NCBI GenBank assembly: GCA_029834535.1
Contig: JAQMWT010000048.1
Span: forward strand, 1-64,000
Length of the DNA stretch: 64,000 nucleotides
Direction of reading: 5' to 3'
From: Chrysophaeum taylorii
Taxonomy: Eukaryota; Sar; Pelagophyceae; Pelagomonadales; Pelagomonadaceae
Shown: in pieces, positions 62,620-64,000 of the stretch
How positions within the stretch are numbered: the first letter of the stretch is position 1
Layout: each line of letters starts with the position of its first letter
The notes under the pieces: generated by a model
Seen by the model: only the letters and a program-made list of their open reading frames with translations
Databases searched by the model: none
What the model was told of the DNA's origin: nothing
Translations under genes and position numbers: made by a program

Positions 62620-63450
62620 AGGAGTATGGCAAAGGTAGTTGGCATGACAACATAAGATCCTTCCTTCGTTGGTATCGATGTGCATTTCTCCGCTGGCCTA
62701 TGAATATAGCAGCGAAGATCACCAAGATGCTCGAGGAGCATAATAAGTTCAACCTCCGTGCTATGGACGTCCCCTACTCGGAGGACATCCTCACTCAACA
62801 GCCTCCACCTAAGTTCCTTTCTGACTTGGCCCCTACTTTCGAAATATTACAGCGCACTTTCCGCACTACCGTGGCACTACTATTGACTTGTCTGTCACGT
62901 TTTCGCCCTGATATATCACGACTTTGTGCGACGAACGCTGCAAAGGTATGCACGACCTCGAGCAGACCCACCACGTGTTACTTCGCTCGTTGAAGGGTAC
63001 TCCGAATGATTCTCTCGACACGATTCTTCGTCCGACGTTCTGACCCTCGCTTAAGATCTCATTCTGGTGCACGTGTTTTTTTTTGGCAATCTCGTATAGC
63101 AAACGCCAAATTCTTACTGCCGAAAGCACCACCAAGATGGAAGCTGAACTTATCGTCGCCGCCAGCGCGGCCGCCGATGAATGTCAATGGGGTCCACAAA
63201 CTTTTCTCCGCACCCTCATCTGTTTTCTTCGTGTGATCAAGCTCGCGCTATTCCTCTGCTTATTGATAACGTTATCACCCTAAAGTCCGTACTCCCGTCG
63301 TATCATGTTTTCGCATTCGTGACTCCCGGGCCAATTCGGTCATTCGACCTCTCTGGTGTCCTACTCACTCACTCACTCACTCACTCACTACCAAGTCGCT
63401 CGCCGATCATCACTTCTTTCGCGCAACTATTATACCACAAAGTTGTTAAA
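62620..63450 (+). pseudogene. copia pol C-terminal fragment of a different lineage
   Basis: Collinear pieces in shifting frames: MLEEHNKFNLRAMDVPYSED (end of the reverse transcriptase connection region) near 62,730, FRPDISRLC near 62,910, MHDLEQTHHVLLRSLKGTPN from 62,948, the RNase H segment TAESTTKMEAELIVAASAAA near 63,115, KVRTPVV near 63,285 and KSLADHHFFRA near 63,395, the usual 'LTKxLxxxxFxRA' end of copia Pol. The RNase H sequence differs clearly from the copies at 1-9,800. An (ACTC)n run has expanded inside the last motif. No LTR recognised. Confidence 0.65.
63363..63389. repeat. (ACTC)n microsatellite inside the copia fragment
   Basis: Six to seven ACTC copies at the position where the ILTK motif of copia Pol is expected. 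Confidence 0.85.
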
Positions 63451-64000
63451 ATGCCTACGGTGTTCACTCTACCTCTTCTTCTCGACCATCCCATCAAGTT
63501 CGCCGGGACTGGAGCCGGTCGGCATCGACGTTGACATCAGCGATCTCGTGCTCGAGGCGCTTGGCCCGCCCCGAGGGGACGCTGGTTGGCGCTCGACCCT
63601 TCTACGCCGCCCACTTCACGTTGGCCACAGGGTTCGACTTTGGCGTCGTACACCTGCTGCGAGCGAGGAGCACGACGAGTTCTTTGTCCGATAGGCTCGC
63701 TCGGGGGTCTTCCACCGCCCGAGCAGAACGCTGGCACGGGCTGCGAGCACGGAGAAGGTCGACCAATACCTCCAGGCCCAGGAGGTCGCCGACGACGACG
63801 CGCCCGAGCAACGGGAGCTTTAGGGCGTGTGAGTTCGATCTTTGGATGGTTGGCTGATCGTCGACCCAACTCGCCACGCAACTCGTCTGTCCGGCCGGCC
63901 GGCACCCGAAGCAGGATGGCATGAGATCGAGAGGAGGTGGTGCCCGAGCCCATAGATCTTGACCAAACTAACAACCGGCCACAATGAGGCCCCGTCTCCC
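63451..64000. other. GC-rich end of window, no recognised gene
   Basis: Open frames on both strands (for example minus strand 63,602-63,922 with LGRVVVGDLLGLEVLVDLLR) carry no motif I can name; a gene continuing beyond the window is possible. Confidence 0.3.

Overview
The window looks like nuclear DNA of a eukaryotic microbe, probably an alga or another plastid-bearing protist (inference). The evidence is large proteins made of 37-residue helical repeats ending in a RAP domain, copia, hAT-like, PIF1/Helitron-type and SINE-like elements, plant-type AAACCCTAA motifs, and no operons, tRNA or rRNA genes. Much of it is decayed mobile DNA; few coding sequences look intact.

Layout. 1-9,800: two copia retrotransposons tail to tail. 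The left one runs off the window edge. The right one is a complete insertion with 96-bp LTRs, an initiator-tRNA primer site and a 5-bp target duplication, but its integrase region is replaced by a 36-bp tandem array. 9,800-26,700: GC-rich DNA with fragments of ordinary genes (a hypothetical gene at 13.8-14.7 kb, an intact 136-codon gene at 16.0 kb, a PIF1/Helitron helicase remnant at 19.4 kb, a receptor-kinase pseudogene at 20.3-21.9 kb), minisatellites and a full-length copy of a retroposon with a (TTAG)n tail. 26,700-33,780: a compositionally different, C-rich/G-poor block with no recognised product.

33,780-59,900 is the core of the window: three tandem copies (A, B, C) of a 6-7 kb unit. 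Each carries one large minus-strand gene for a protein with an Arg/Ser-rich N-terminus, 15-18 repeats of 37 residues and a C-terminal RAP domain, plus remnants of other reading frames. Units A and B share a 2.6-kb hAT-like element at one site, and C keeps the empty site. Each unit also has a private insertion: a 45-bp retroposon tail in A, a 1.48-kb TIR element in B, and a 438-bp element with terminal direct repeats just upstream of the gene in C. These fix a relative history of the cluster. RAP proteins of this kind act in organelle RNA processing or translation, and a fast-evolving tandem family recalls restorer-like or NCL-type clusters (inference).

59,900-64,000: a gag-like coiled-coil pseudogene, a second kinase fragment related to the one at 20.6-20.9 kb, and a copia pol remnant of a different lineage abutting it.
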